A DNA stretch of 64,000 nt from positions 124,001 to 188,000 of the forward strand of contig CAWKDW010000014.1 in NCBI GenBank assembly GCA_963848475.1, in the 5' to 3' direction. Made by a program: the position numbers and the translations under genes. This DNA is from Solirubrobacter sp963848475 (GTDB taxonomy: Bacteria > Actinomycetota > Thermoleophilia > Solirubrobacterales > Solirubrobacteraceae). A model generated the notes under the pieces. That model saw only the letters and a program-made list of their open reading frames with translations. It was not told the DNA's origin and made no database searches. Positions 1 to 11,956 of the stretch are shown one piece after another (the stretch's first letter is position 1; each line of letters begins with the position of its first letter).

Positions 1-258
1 GCCGTTGCAGATGCCGAGCACGAGCCCGCCGCGCGCCGCGAAGCGCTCGACCTCGGCCATCACCGGCGCGAAGCGCGCGATCGCGCCGACACGCAGGTAG
101 TCGCCGTAGGAGAAGCCGCCGGGGATGATCACGGCGTCGACGCCGCGAAGATCCGCGTCGCCGTGCCACAGCAGCTCCGCCTCGCCGACGCGGCGGGCGG
201 CGAGCAGTGCGTCAACGTCGTCGCACGTGCCCGGGAAGCGAACGATCCCGAACTTCAA
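1..258 (-). CDS. purQ: PurQ, glutaminase subunit of FGAM synthase (N-terminal part, runs off the left edge)
   Basis: This subunit hydrolyses glutamine to supply ammonia to PurL in the fourth step of purine synthesis. The visible 86 residues carry the class I glutamine amidotransferase start (KFGIVRFPGTCDD), the loop IIPGGFSYGDYLR, and end at GICNG, which contains the nucleophile cysteine, right at the window edge. The start is a TTG whose last two bases overlap the purS stop (TTGA), so translation is probably coupled. It is the last visible gene of the minus-strand run purB-M24-purC-purS-purQ; purL would be expected next to the left. No frame break is seen in this part. Confidence 0.93.
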   Translation of the reverse strand, partial: MKFGIVRFPGTCDDVDALLAARRVGEAELLWHGDADLRGVDAVIIPGGFSYGDYLRVGAIARFAPVMAEVERFAARGGLVLGICNG

Positions 259-473
259 GACTGGATCTCGTAGTCCTCGATCAGCGGGTTGGCGAGCAGC
301 TGCTCGCACATCGCCGCGACCTGGGAGGCATCCGGAACGTCCAGCTCGACGAGCCGGCCGACGTGCACATTCGAGACGCCCTCGAACCCCAAAGCGGGCA
401 GGGCGCGCTCGACGACCTGTCCCTGGGGATCGAGGATTCCGGACTTGGGCCGGATCAGCACCCTGACCCTCAT
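255..473 (-). CDS. purS: PurS, small subunit of FGAM synthase
   Basis: PurS bridges PurQ and PurL in the three-part FGAM synthase. From the chosen ATG the protein is 72 residues, close to the usual size of about 80, with the typical pattern MRVRVLIRPKSGILDPQG and GFEGVSNVHVGRLVELDV. The ATG overlaps the purC stop as ATGA. An in-frame start 18 bases upstream lies inside purC and is less likely. Intact. Confidence 0.92.
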   Translation of the reverse strand: MRVRVLIRPKSGILDPQGQVVERALPALGFEGVSNVHVGRLVELDVPDASQVAAMCEQLLANPLIEDYEIQS

Positions 474-1336
474 GCGACCCGGTCCAGCCACGCGCCGAAG
501 GGCTCGCCCGCCAGCCGCTCGTAGGCGGTGACGTAGCGCTCGCGGGTGGCCGCGACGACGTCGTCCGGGATCGGCGGCGCCGGCGGCAGCTTGTCCCAGC
601 CGGTGTTGGTCGCCCAGTCGCGCACGTACTGCTTGTCGAAGGACGGCTGACCGTGGCCGACCTCGTAGGTGTCGGCAGGCCAGAAGCGCGAGGAGTCCGG
701 CGTGCAGACCTCGTCGCCCAGGGTCAGGACGCCGTCAGCATCCAGGCCGAACTCGAACTTCGTGTCGGCGAGGATCACGCCGCGCTCCCGGGCATGTGCC
801 GCCACCGACGAATAGACCGCGATCGAGACGTCGCGGACCTGCGCCGCGAGCTCCTCGGAACCGAGCAGCCGGACGGTCTCGGCGAAGTCGATCGCCTCGT
901 CGTGCCCTTCCTCGGCCTTGGTCGAGGGCGTGTAGATCGGCTCGGGGAGCTGCTGGGACTCGAGCAGCCCCTCGGGCAGCGCGACCCCGGAGACCGAGCC
1001 CGAGGCCTTGTAGTCCTTCCACCCGGACCCGGTGATGTAGCCGCGCACGATGCACTCGACGGGCAGCATCTTGAGCTTGCGGACCCGCAGCGCGCGGCCG
1101 CGCCACTCGGCCGGAACGCCATCGGTGGCGCTGAGGAAATGGTTCGGCACGATGTCGCGCGTGAGGCCGAACCAGAGCACGGAGAGGCCCGTGAGGACAC
1201 GGCCCTTGTCCGGGATCGGCGTCGGGTGGACGGCGTCGTAGGTCGAGATGCGGTCGGAGGCGACCATCACCAGGTCGCTGTCGAGTTCGTAGAGCTCGCG
1301 GACCTTGCCGGAGTGCAGGAGCGGGAGGGTTGTCAC
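470..1336 (-). CDS. purC: SAICAR synthetase
   Basis: PurC condenses CAIR with aspartate using ATP. The 288-residue intact protein shows the family features GKVRELYELDSDLVMVASDRIS near the N-terminus, PVECIVRGYITGSGWKDY in the middle, and DTKFEFG followed by DEVCTPDSSRFWP in the C-terminal half. It lies between the M24 peptidase gene and purS and overlaps purS by four bases. The gap to the M24 stop is only 16 bases, which supports one operon. Confidence 0.96.
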   Translation of the reverse strand: MTTLPLLHSGKVRELYELDSDLVMVASDRISTYDAVHPTPIPDKGRVLTGLSVLWFGLTRDIVPNHFLSATDGVPAEWRGRALRVRKLKMLPVECIVRGYITGSGWKDYKASGSVSGVALPEGLLESQQLPEPIYTPSTKAEEGHDEAIDFAETVRLLGSEELAAQVRDVSIAVYSSVAAHARERGVILADTKFEFGLDADGVLTLGDEVCTPDSSRFWPADTYEVGHGQPSFDKQYVRDWATNTGWDKLPPAPPIPDDVVAATRERYVTAYERLAGEPFGAWLDRVA

Positions 1337-1352
1337 GTCGCCTCAGGCTACT

Positions 1353-2453
1353 TCACAGGTCGTACGGGAAATCGGTCAGGACCTCGTAGCCGTCCTCGGT
1401 GATCAGCACGATGTCCTCCAGGCGGCAGCCGCCGAAGCCGCGCCGGTAGCAGCCCGGCTCGACCGTGACGACGTCGCCGGCGACGAGGTCATCGCCCAAT
1501 CGGCCCATGTTCGGGCGCTCGTGGATCTCGAGCCCGACGCCGTGCCCGAGGCCGTGGAAATAGCCGTCCTCGAGCGGCTGCCCGGGCGTCTTGGTCAGCT
1601 GCGTCGGCTGGCCGGCCTCGATGTAGGGCTCACAGGAGCGCTCGAACAGCGCGCGCCCGTTGACGCCCGGGCCGAGATCGGCGTAGACGCGGTCCAGCGA
1701 ATCTCGCGTCAGCCGCCAGTACGTCGCGAGCTCGGCGGGCGGCTCGCCGCCGCCCGCGACGAACGTGCGCGTCATGTCCGACCAGCAGCGCGAGAGCTTG
1801 TCGCGCGGCCAGATGTCGACCACGACCGGCTCGCCGGCGCCGATCGCGCCCGAGCCCGAGTCGTGCCCGATCGCCGACTGCGCGCCGTGGGAGACGATCA
1901 CGTCGTCGGGCAGCTCGCAGCCGTGCTCCTCGACCACGGCCTGCATCGCGCCGCGCACCTCCTCGGAGGTGAGCCCGTCGCGCAGCTCGTGGATCAGGGA
2001 GCGAGCGACGCCCATGGCCGCGTCGGCGGCCTTCTGCGCGCGCCGGATGCCCTCGACCTCCGACGCGGACTTGACGCGGCGGCGGGACGAGAACTCGGCG
2101 TCGTCGACCGTGAGCGCGATCCCGTTGGCGCGCAGATGGTCCGCGACGAACAGCGGGAACTCGGGCGGCACGACGGCCGAGGTGATCCCCAGCTCCGCGG
2201 CCGCACGCAGCGCGATCTCGGCGTCGATCCCGAGCCGGTCCAGGCCCGCCGCGACCAGCTCGTCGCCGCCGAGCGAGGACGGGTCGAGGATCTCGATCCC
2301 GTGCTTGGACACCTTGGCGGCGTCGAGCACGGACACGGTGGCGGCGCGACGGCCGTCGTGCTCGAGGTAGAGGAACGGGTCGCCGATGCCGGCCGGCACC
2401 TCGTGGAAGAGGGTGGCCGAGATCTCGGGCGCCCCGAAGATCAGGACGGCGAT
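1353..2453 (-). CDS. M24 family metallopeptidase (Xaa-Pro peptidase type) with no canonical start codon
   Basis: Creatinase/prolidase-like protein of about 366 residues: an N-terminal domain followed by the pita-bread domain. All five metal ligands are visible: two Asp in VVVDIWPRDKLSRCWSDMTR, His in GLGHGVGLEIHERP, Glu in VTVEPGCY and Glu in CRLEDIVLI. It probably cleaves Xaa-Pro dipeptides or N-terminal residues. The reading frame has no ATG, GTG or TTG near the expected start. A perfect Shine-Dalgarno match (GGAGGTGATC, 2465-2456) lies inside the end of purB, and an ATC at 2453 sits seven bases after its GGAGG. A CTG overlapping the purB stop (CTGA, 2444) is the alternative. The frame is open upstream into purB, but that part encodes nothing recognisable. 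Confidence 0.85.
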   Translation of the reverse strand: MAVLIFGAPEISATLFHEVPAGIGDPFLYLEHDGRRAATVSVLDAAKVSKHGIEILDPSSLGGDELVAAGLDRLGIDAEIALRAAAELGITSAVVPPEFPLFVADHLRANGIALTVDDAEFSSRRRVKSASEVEGIRRAQKAADAAMGVARSLIHELRDGLTSEEVRGAMQAVVEEHGCELPDDVIVSHGAQSAIGHDSGSGAIGAGEPVVVDIWPRDKLSRCWSDMTRTFVAGGGEPPAELATYWRLTRDSLDRVYADLGPGVNGRALFERSCEPYIEAGQPTQLTKTPGQPLEDGYFHGLGHGVGLEIHERPNMGRLGDDLVAGDVVTVEPGCYRRGFGGCRLEDIVLITEDGYEVLTDFPYDL

Positions 2454-3717
2454 GGGATCACCTCCAGCCGCGCCAGCACCGTCGGCACGTGGCGCGTGTA
2501 GTAGCCGTAGTCGAAGACCTCGTCGAGGTCGATGTCCACATTCTCCTGCTCCAGCAGCGTTCGCAGCGGCGTCTGCGTGTCCCACGCCTGCTGGCCGAGC
2601 CGCTGCACGATCCGGTAGGCGTCGTCGCGCTGCATCCCGCCCGACACGAGCGCGAGCAGGACCCGCTGGGAGAACAGCGCGCCCGACGTGATCTCGAGGT
2701 TCGCGAGCATCCGGTCGGCGTGGACCGTCATCCCGCGCACGACCCGCAGCGCGAGCGCGAGGATCTGGTCGAGCAGGATCGTCGAGTCGGGCAGGATGAT
2801 CCGCTCGGCCGAGGAGTGCGTGATGTCGCGCTCGTGCCAGAGCGCGACGTTCTCCAGGCCCACCTGGGCGTTGCCGCGCAGGACCCGGGCGAGGCCGCAG
2901 ATGCGCTCGCAGACGACCGGGTTGCGCTTGTGCGGCATCGCGCTCGAGCCCTTCTGGCCCTTGCGGAACGGCTCCTCGACCTCGCGCACCTCGGTGCGCT
3001 GCAGGTGCCGGATCTCGGTCGCGAAGCGCTCCAGGCCCGCGCCGGTCAAGGCGATCGCCGACAACAGCTCCGCGTGGCGATCGCGCGGAACGACCTGCGT
3101 GGAGACGGTCTCGGGCGTCAGCCCGAGCTTGGTCACGACCCGCGCCTCGTAGTCCGGGCCGAGCGTCGCGTAGGTGCCGACCGCGCCCGAGATCGCGGCC
3201 GTGATCTGGCCGAACGCGCGCTCGAGCCGGTCGGCGTTGCGGTGCGCCTCGATCGCGTAGCCGGCGAGCTTCAGACCGAACGAGGTCGGCTCGGCATGGA
3301 CCCCGTGGGTGCGGCCGACGCACAGCGTGTCCGGCGTGCTCGCGGGCCTTCTCGGCGAGCTCGCAGGCCAGCGTCCGCGCCGCCGGGAGCGAGCACGCCG
3401 CCCGCCCGCTGGAGCTGCAGCGCCAGCCCGGTGTCGACCACGTCCGACGACGTGAGCCCGTAGTGGATCCAGCGCCCCGCCGGCCCCGCGGAGGCGGCCA
3501 GCACGTCGACGAACGCCGCCGTGTCGTGGTCGAGGATCTTCTCGCGCTCGTTGATCGCGTCGACCGTGAAGGTCGCCGCGCGGATCGCGTCGAGATCCTC
3601 CGCCGTCGGGCCGTCGAGTGCCTCGGCAGCGGCGACCTCCACGTCGCGCATGGCGCCGAAGCGCGCCTCGTCGGTCCAGATGGCCCCGATCTCGGGTCGG
3701 GTGTAGCGAGCGATCAT
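2441..3717 (-). CDS. purB: Adenylosuccinate lyase, with two frame breaks
   Basis: PurB removes fumarate from SAICAR and adenylosuccinate. The N-terminal part (MIARYTRPEIGAIWTDEARF, then IHYGLTSSDVVDTGLALQLQ) is in one frame. The stretch AARTLACELAEKAREHAG is in a second, and VGRTHGVHAEPTSFGLKLAG to the end, including the signature GSSAMPHKRNP, is in a third. The breaks lie near 3395 and 3335. Since purB is normally essential, sequence error is the likely cause. The end of the gene carries the ribosome binding site of the M24 gene. The ATG is eight bases from a TAGGAT -10 box, so the message is probably leaderless. Confidence 0.93.
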
Positions 3718-3725
3718 TGCCACCG

Positions 3726-3735
3726 ATCCTAGAAT
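3726..3735. promoter_or_regulatory. Overlapping face-to-face -10 boxes of purB and the DUF1330 gene
   Basis: The 25-base gap between the divergent starts (3717 and 3743) holds TAGGAT on the minus strand (3731-3726), eight bases before the purB ATG. It also holds TAGAAT on the plus strand (3730-3735), seven bases before the other ATG. The two boxes share the TA at 3730-3731. No convincing -35 boxes are seen. Inferred from spacing only. Confidence 0.5.
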
Positions 3736-3742
3736 CCGCGGC

Positions 3743-4034
3743 ATGGCCAAGGCGTACTGGATCAGCAGCTACCGCGCGATCAACGATGCGGACAAGATGG
3801 CGGCGCTACGCGGCGCTCGCCAAACCGGCGATCGAAGCCGCCGGCGGGACGTTCATCGCCCGCGGCATGCCGGCCGCGACCTACGAGCTCGGCATCGAGG
3901 AGCGCGTGACCCTGATCGAGTTCGCCAGCGTCGAGGAGGCGCTGGCCGCGCACGACGGTGCGGCCTACCAGGAAGCGCTGGCCGCGCTCGACGGTGCCGC
4001 CGAGCGCGACATCCGGATCGTCGGAGGGGTCTAG
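3743..4034 (+). CDS. DUF1330 family protein, one frame break
   Basis: A small protein of about 97 residues with the DUF1330 pattern: MAKAYWISSYRAINDADKMA, then YAALAKPAIEAAGGTFIARG, and ERVTLIEFASVEEALAAH with a C-terminal RDIRIVGGV. The family folds as a dimeric alpha-beta barrel (ferredoxin-like) and its reactions are mostly unknown. The frame changes near 3805, close to the CTACGCGGCG stretch. Transcription is probably leaderless from the TAGAAT box just upstream. Confidence 0.8.
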
Positions 4035-4041
4035 ACGGCGT

Positions 4042-5354
4042 ATGCGTTGGGTGCTCGCGGCGGCGGCCACCGCGCTGATCGCCGCCGTCGCCCGCGCACG
4101 CCGCCGAGCGGATCGTCACGCGCGCCGCGTACAACGAGCCGTCGACGCCCGCGAAGTACGACCGGGTGAAGGTGATCGAGGTCGGACCGCGCGCTGCCGC
4201 GAAGGTCCTCGTGCTCGAGCCGGGCACGTCCGCCGGGGCCGGCTACTTCGTCCCCGACGCCCGCGATCTCGTCAAGGCGCTGCCGGGCTGGCAGGTGTGG
4301 ATCGTCGAGCGCCGTGAGAACCTGCTGGAGGACGCCTCGGTGCTCGACATCGCCACCTCTCCGAAGGCCGTCTTCGACTACTACCTGGGCTGGATCGGCC
4401 AGTCGCCGGAGCCCGCGAAGCACTACCGGCCGCCGACCGACGCCGACACCGCCTTCGCGCGCAAATGGGGCATGCGGGTGGCGGTCGAAGATCTCCGCGT
4501 GGTCGTCAAGGCCGCCCGGAAGGGAGGACGAAGCGTCGTCCTCGGCGGCCACTCGCTGGGCGCGACGATCGCGACGGCCTATGCCACCTGGGACTTCAAG
4601 GGCCGCGCCGGCGCCCGTGACCTCGACGGTCTCGTGCTGATCGACGGCGGTAGCCGCTCGCCCGCGGTCACGCCCGACGAGGCGAGCGCCCAGCTGCGGT
4701 CGCTCGCCGCCGGCTCGCCGTTCCTCGACCTCGCGGGCACCGGCATCCCGTGGTCCGCGGGCGCGTTCGCCGCCGTCGGCTCGACCGCGACGCTGCTCGA
4801 TCCCAAAGGCCCCTCGCTGCTGCAGAGCTGGCCGCTGCTCCCGGCGTCGCTGAAGCCGCTCGAAGCCGGCGACGAACGAAGCGAACTTCGGCTACGCGCT
4901 GGACGTCCGCACGGGTCCGGAGAGCCTGCGCCTCGTCCAGGCCCACATCGGCCACCTGACCGACTCCGGCGGCTGGACGAACGACGGCAACGCGACCGTC
5001 GAGCGCGCCGCCCGGGCGCTGCGCGGCATCAAGGGCTCCGACGGCACGGCCTGGTTTCACCCGCGCCGCCTGAGCATCGATGCCGGCGCGGTCAACGGCG
5101 GCGTCGCCAACCCCGCGCAGGCCAGGCTCGCCGTCCGTACGACGCAGAAGGCGAAGCTGCCGATCTACGCGCTCGAGACGAGCCTCGGCAAGGGCCGGGT
5201 GCTCAAGGCGGCCAAGGCCCTGGCCAAGCGCGGCGGCGGCCCGAAGCCGACGCTCGTGGATCGCAGCGCGGCCGATGCGCACTGCGATCCGCTGTTCGAC
5301 GTCCCGGGACGCAACGCGTTCCTGAAGACGGTGAAGCGCTTCCTCAGAGGCTGA
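4042..5354 (+). CDS. Secreted alpha/beta hydrolase, two frame breaks
   Basis: An exported hydrolase of about 435 residues. It has an N-terminal signal sequence (MRWVLAAAATALIAAVA), a beta-rich core, the nucleophile elbow GGHSLGA near residue 175, and a C-terminal catalytic-His region with the expected ADAHCDPL. Substrate unknown; esterase or lipase is plausible. Frame breaks lie near 4095, just after the signal peptide, and near 4870. It is convergent with purE, and the two coding regions overlap by 11 bases. It interrupts the purine genes and shows no link to them. Confidence 0.8.
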
Positions 5355-5805
5355 GGATCCGCGCCGCGAGCACCGCGGCGTTGCGGGCGTTGTCCACGCC
5401 CACGCAGGCGACGGGCACGCCCGGCGGCATCTGCGCGATCGAGAGCAGCGCGTCGAGGCCACCGGCGATCGACATCGACGACGTCAGCGGGACGCCGATC
5501 ACCGGCAGGTCCGTGTGCGCGGCGACCACGCCCGGGAGCGCGGCCGAGAGGCCCGGCTCCGGCGATGATGATCTTGATCCCGCGCATCCGTGCGTTCTTG
5601 GCGTAGTCGGAGACCATCTCCGGATCGCGGTGCGCGGACATCACGCGGATCTCGTGGAGATGCCGCGGTCCGTCAACTCCTTGGCGGCCTTCTCCATGGC
5701 GGGCATGTCGGACTTGGAGCCCATCAGGATGCCGACGTGGGGGGCGTCGACCTGGAGCTCTGCGAGCTCGGCCTCGACTTCGGTTTCAATGGCTGGTTTG
5801 CTCAT
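5344..5805 (-). CDS. purE: N5-CAIR mutase, two frame breaks
   Basis: PurE moves the carboxylate of N5-CAIR to give CAIR. The N-terminal part reads VGILMGSKSDMPAMEKAAKELT, the middle VMSAHRDPEMVSDYAKNARMRGIK, and the last part HTDLPVIGVPLTSSMSIAGGLDALLS, which together cover the family. The frame changes near 5665 and 5557, and the total length of about 153 residues is normal after repair. The ATG overlaps the purD stop (ATGA), so purD-purE are coupled. The partner PurK is not in the window. Confidence 0.93.
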
Positions 5806-7021
5806 GCGGCGATATCTCTGCGGTAGGTCTTGCCGTCGAAAGTGATGACGTCCGCGGCAGCATACGCGGCCTGCCGGGCCTGTTCGCGATTCTCGCCGAG
5901 CGCGGTGACGTTGAGCACGCGGCCGCCCGCGGTGACGATCTCGCCGTCGCGAGCGGCGGTGCCCGCGTGCGTGACCTCACCCGAGCCGCCGAGTCCGCTG
6001 ATCACGTCGCCCGAGGAGGAGGACGCGGGATAGCCGCGCGACGCGAGTACGACGGTGACCGCCGCGCGCTCGTCCCACTCGCAGGACCGCGCCCTCCAGC
6101 CCCCCGGACGTGACCGAGCGCTGGAGCAGCTCGAGCAGGTCGCTGCGCAGCCGCGGCAGGACCGCCTGCGTCTCCGGATCGCCGAAGCGGACGTTGAACT
6201 CGATCACCTTCGGCCCGTCCGCGGTCAGCATCAGGCCCGCGTAGAGCACGCCGTGGAATGGCGTCCCGCGGCGCGCGAGCTCATCGACCACCGGCTGGCA
6301 GATGCGCACGCGCACGTCCTCCATCAGCGCGGCGTCGACGCCGTCGACCGGCGAGAACGCGCCCATGCCGCCCGTGTTCGGGCCCGTGTCGCCCTCGCCG
6401 ATGCGCTTGAAGTCGCGCGCCGGAGCGAGCGGCAGAGCGGATTCGCCGTCGCAGAGCGCGAGCACCGACAACTCGACGCCGACGAGGAACTCCTCGACGA
6501 CGACCGGCGCGTCGCCGAAGCGGTGCGCCGACGATCATGTCCTCGAGCGTCGCGCGGGCCTCGGCCTCGTCGGTCGCAATCACGACGCCCTTGCCCGCCG
6601 CGAGCCCGTCGGCCTTCAGCGCGACCGGGTAGCTCGTGATCGCGGCGATCCCGGACTCGACGTCATTGACGACGGTGTACGCCGCCGTCGGGACCCCCGC
6701 CGCCTCCATGACCTCCTTGGCGTAGGCCTTGGAGCCTTCGAGCCTGGCCGCCTCGGCGACCGGCCCGAACGCGACCACCCCGGCCGCCTGGCAGCGATCG
6801 ACGAAGCCCGCGACGAGCGGGACCTCCGGCCCGACCACGACGAGATCGAAGCCGGCGGCGGTGATCGCCGCGGGATCCTCGGCGCCGTCGAACGGCGGCG
6901 CCTCGAGCGCGATCCCGGCGTTCCCGGGCGAGCAGAACACGTCAGGGGCCTGGGGCGAACGGAGCAGGGCGCGCACGATCGCGTGCTCACGCCCACCGCT
7001 CCCGATCACGAGAACTTTCAT
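5802..7021 (-). CDS. purD: GAR synthetase, about three frame breaks
   Basis: PurD joins phosphoribosylamine and glycine using ATP. The N-terminus MKVLVIGSGGREHAIVRAL, the ATP-grasp segment PVALKADGLAAGKGVVIA, GDTGPNTGGMGAFSP and VIEFNVRFGDPETQAVLP are all present. The frame changes near 6530, 6085 and 6015, and the C-terminus ends RDIAA. The final ATGA overlap with purE indicates coupling. Upstream is a 55-base gap to the GYD-domain gene that contains the 13-base direct repeat AATCCGCGAAGCG twice. Confidence 0.94.
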
Positions 7022-7076
7022 CGGGCGAGAATCCGCGAAGCGATGCTCGCAAGCGAATCCGCGAAGCGGTTCGCCC

Positions 7077-7359
7077 TCATAGAGCCGCGATGAAGTCGTC
7101 GATGGGAATGGCGATCAGCGTCTCGTAGTGGCCCGTGCCGCGCGAGCCGAGCTCGAGCGAGATGCGCGCCATCGTCGTGTCGTCGGGCGCTTCGATGACA
7201 TTCACGAAGTCGAAGCGACCCGAGCGTCGCCCACTGCGCCTTGACTTCGGCGCCGAGTTGCTCGACCTCCTTGTTGACCTCGCGGATGCGCTGCGGGTTG
7301 TTTCTAACGGTCTGGATCCCCTCGGGTGTGAGCGTCGAGAGCATGATGTAGGTCGGCAC
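7077..7359 (-). CDS. GYD domain-like small protein, one frame break
   Basis: About 94 residues: MPTYIMLSTLTPEGIQTVRN, then EVEQLGAEVKAQWATLG, and after a frame change near 7218 FVNVIEAPDDTTMARISLEL to DDFIAAL. This matches the GYD family of small ferredoxin-like proteins of unknown function. The start is GTG at 7359 behind a strong AGGAGG. It lies upstream of purD on the same strand and may be cotranscribed. Confidence 0.75.
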
Positions 7360-7430
7360 AGCGTCCTCCTGGCTAGTTCTCTCGTTCCTTCTACCGAACC
7401 TCCGCCGCAGATGCGGTGTTCTCACTGACG

Positions 7431-8122
7431 ATGCTCCTTCGCACCCTCCTCGTGGCCGCCGCGTTCTCGGCGCTCGGCGCCGCGCCCGCCTCCGCCGCCC
7501 CCGCGTCCCTGCAGGGCCTCAAAGCCTGCTACGTCGCGGCCAACGAGGACCAGCGCGAATGGGTCCCGGTCGTCGGCAGCGGCTTCACGCCGTTCGCGTT
7601 GGTCGACATCTACGTCGACGACACGCTGCAGCCGAAATCCGATCCCGAGGCGCAGGCCGACTTCGAGGGCAACCTGAACGGATCGGTCTTCGCCCCGTTC
7701 GTGGAGAGCGGGCAGCGCCAGTTCACGCTGCGGGTGACCGAGCGCGACGAACCCGGGCAACACGGTCTCGGCGGTCTCCAAGGTCACGCGGCTCTCGGTC
7801 TCGCAGTCGCCCGCGAAGGCCTCGACCAACAAGCGCGTGAGGTTCCGAGCCCGCGGATTCACGAAGGTCGTCGAGCTTTCCCCGGGCCAATGCGTCCGCC
7901 CCGCGGTCTACGCGCACTACGTGTTCGCGGGCAAGTCACGCAAGACGGTCCGGCTCGGAGTCCCGACCGGCGACTGCGGGCTCATCTCATCCAAACGGAA
8001 GCAGTTCCCGTTCAAGAAGAGCCCGCACGTCGGCGTCTGGACGATCCAGTTCGACCAGGAGCCGGTCTACGACCCGAAGGCCGCGATCCGCGTCCCGCTG
8101 ACCGTCCGCGTCAGGAAGGCGA

Positions 8123-8151
<29 letters not shown>
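7431..8151 (+). CDS. Secreted protein of unknown function, one frame break
   Basis: An exported protein of about 240 residues. It has a signal peptide (LLVAAAFSALGAAPASAAPA), then two beta-rich segments of the kind GSGFTPFALVDIYVDD and RFRARGFTKVVELSPGQC. These look like two related Ig-like modules with paired cysteines. The frame changes near 7755. I do not recognise a named family; the layout suggests an extracellular beta-sandwich protein. The 3' end overlaps the convergent clpB by 29 bases. Confidence 0.65.
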
Positions 8152-10681
<2,530 letters not shown>

Positions 10682-10691
10682 AGCTTCCTAA

Positions 10692-10741
10692 ATCTCAGTC
10701 GGGGTGACTGAGATATTAGCTCACGCGAGGCTAAGGATCAA
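10692..10741 (-). promoter_or_regulatory. clpB promoter with HAIR-like inverted-repeat operator
   Basis: On the minus strand a -35 TTGATC (10741-10736), a 17-base spacer and a -10 TAATAT (10718-10713) form a near-consensus promoter; its -35 lies at the end of the ferredoxin gene. The perfect inverted repeat ATCTCAGT-N7-ACTGAGAT (10692-10714) begins on the last two bases of the -10 and ends 11 bases before the clpB ATG. The core AGT-N7-ACT matches the HspR HAIR box (CTTGAGT-N7-ACTCAAG) in spacing but not in the outer bases. Confidence 0.75.
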
Positions 10742-10940
10742 TCTCCTCGCCTGTAGCTGCGTCGAACAGCAGGATCGCTCCGGCCGGACAGGCGCGGGCT
10801 GCCGCCCGGAGCTGGGCGTCGGTGCCGGGCCCGACGAGCTCGGCAACATCGCCGGTCACCGCGAAGACGCCCGGAGCGGCGAGCTCGCAGTCGCCGTGCG
10901 CCAGACAGGCGTGGTCGTCGATCTGGACGGAGAGGGTCAT
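10731..10940 (-). CDS. Single-cluster ferredoxin (probable 3Fe-4S type)
   Basis: A 69-residue ferredoxin with CLAHGDC near residue 12 and ACPAGAI near residue 52. The spacing C-x5-C plus a distant C-P is that of the small 3Fe-4S ferredoxins that feed cytochromes P450 and similar oxidases; a fourth cysteine ligand is missing. The ATG overlaps the reductase stop (ATGA), so this is the natural electron acceptor of the flavoprotein encoded just upstream. It is the last gene of the redox operon. Confidence 0.87.
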   Translation of the reverse strand: MTLSVQIDDHACLAHGDCELAAPGVFAVTGDVAELVGPGTDAQLRAAARACPAGAILLFDAATGEEIDP

Positions 10941-11956
10941 GCAGCCTCCTGGATCAGGGTGTCGATGGAGCGGCGCGCGGTTCTGAGAGCGCCGGGGTCG
11001 TTCATCAGGACGACGGCGGCGATCCGGCCTTCGCGGGCATATGTGAGGTCGCCGATCGCCGTCGCGCCGCGCAGGTCGCCGATGCGCTGGATGCGAACGC
11101 CGTGCTGGTCAGACCAGACGAGCGGCGGAGCCTCCGGGCGCGCCGGTAGGCCGAGCATCGCGCGGGCGGCGGCGGCGCCCTGGCGGGCGGCGGCCTCCCA
11201 GTGCGCCTGACCTGCGGCGTCGCCTGCGGTATAGACGTTCGGCGCCGAGTACCCGCCCGTCCAACCGGTGTCCGGGCGCACGCCGACCGCGACCAGGAAG
11301 CAGTCGGCCTCGACCGTCGTGCCGTCGTCGAGTCGCAGTGCGCCGTCGCCCGCGGCCACGAGCCGTCGGCCGAGGCGCAAGCAGACCCCGGCGTTCTCGT
11401 GCAGTCGCTGCAGGTGGTGGCCTCCGCCCGGACCCATCAGCGCGTCGAACGGCGCGTCGGCGGCGTCGATCAGCGTGGCCGCGACGCCGCGAGCGCGGGC
11501 CGCCGACGCAACCTCCTGGCCGATCAGCCCCGCTCCGACGATCGCGACGTGCGTGCTCACGGTCAGCGCGGCGTCGAGCGAGAGCGCGTCGTCGAGCGTG
11601 CGCAGCGTGTGGGCGTGCGGAAGAAGCCCCGGCAACTCGATCCCGCGGGCGCCGGTCGCGATCAACAGGCGGTCGTACGGGATCGTGTCGCCCGTGTCGA
11701 GCCGGACGCGCTCGCCGAGTCCGACGGCGCGAGTGCCGGTCCAGAGCTCAACATCATGGTCCGCGTGCCAGCTGGCGGGGCGCAGGGACAGAGCAGGCCT
11801 TTCACCGGCCAGAAGCGCCTTCGAGAGCGGCGGACGATCGTAGGGCGGGTGCGGCTCGGCACCGATCATCGTGATCGGGCCGTCATGGCCGCTCGTACGC
11901 AGGGTCTCGGCGCAGCGCTGTGCGGCCAATCCCGCCCCGACCAGGACGATCCTCAT
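10937..11956 (-). CDS. FAD-dependent ferredoxin reductase-like oxidoreductase
   Basis: An intact protein of 339 residues with two dinucleotide-binding folds: VLVGAGLAAQRCAETLR at the N-terminus for FAD and HVAIVGAGLIGQEVASAARARG near residue 145 for NAD(P)H. It also has LLIATGAR and the late FAD motif NVYTAGDAA. This is the architecture of ferredoxin, rubredoxin and putidaredoxin reductases. It overlaps both neighbours by four bases (ATGA). It probably passes electrons from NAD(P)H to the adjacent ferredoxin or to the membrane heme protein. Confidence 0.88.
   Translation of the reverse strand: MRIVLVGAGLAAQRCAETLRTSGHDGPITMIGAEPHPPYDRPPLSKALLAGERPALSLRPASWHADHDVELWTGTRAVGLGERVRLDTGDTIPYDRLLIATGARGIELPGLLPHAHTLRTLDDALSLDAALTVSTHVAIVGAGLIGQEVASAARARGVAATLIDAADAPFDALMGPGGGHHLQRLHENAGVCLRLGRRLVAAGDGALRLDDGTTVEADCFLVAVGVRPDTGWTGGYSAPNVYTAGDAAGQAHWEAAARQGAAAARAMLGLPARPEAPPLVWSDQHGVRIQRIGDLRGATAIGDLTYAREGRIAAVVLMNDPGALRTARRSIDTLIQEAA

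Noticed and set aside
1353..3323. Apparent fusion of purB and the M24 peptidase in one open frame
   Set aside because: Upstream of 2453 this frame encodes no purB homology; purB is read in other frames across the same stretch.
7025..7070. Direct repeat AATCCGCGAAGCG between the GYD gene and purD
   Set aside because: Two copies of 13 bases without further copies or features nearby; too little to support a site or element.
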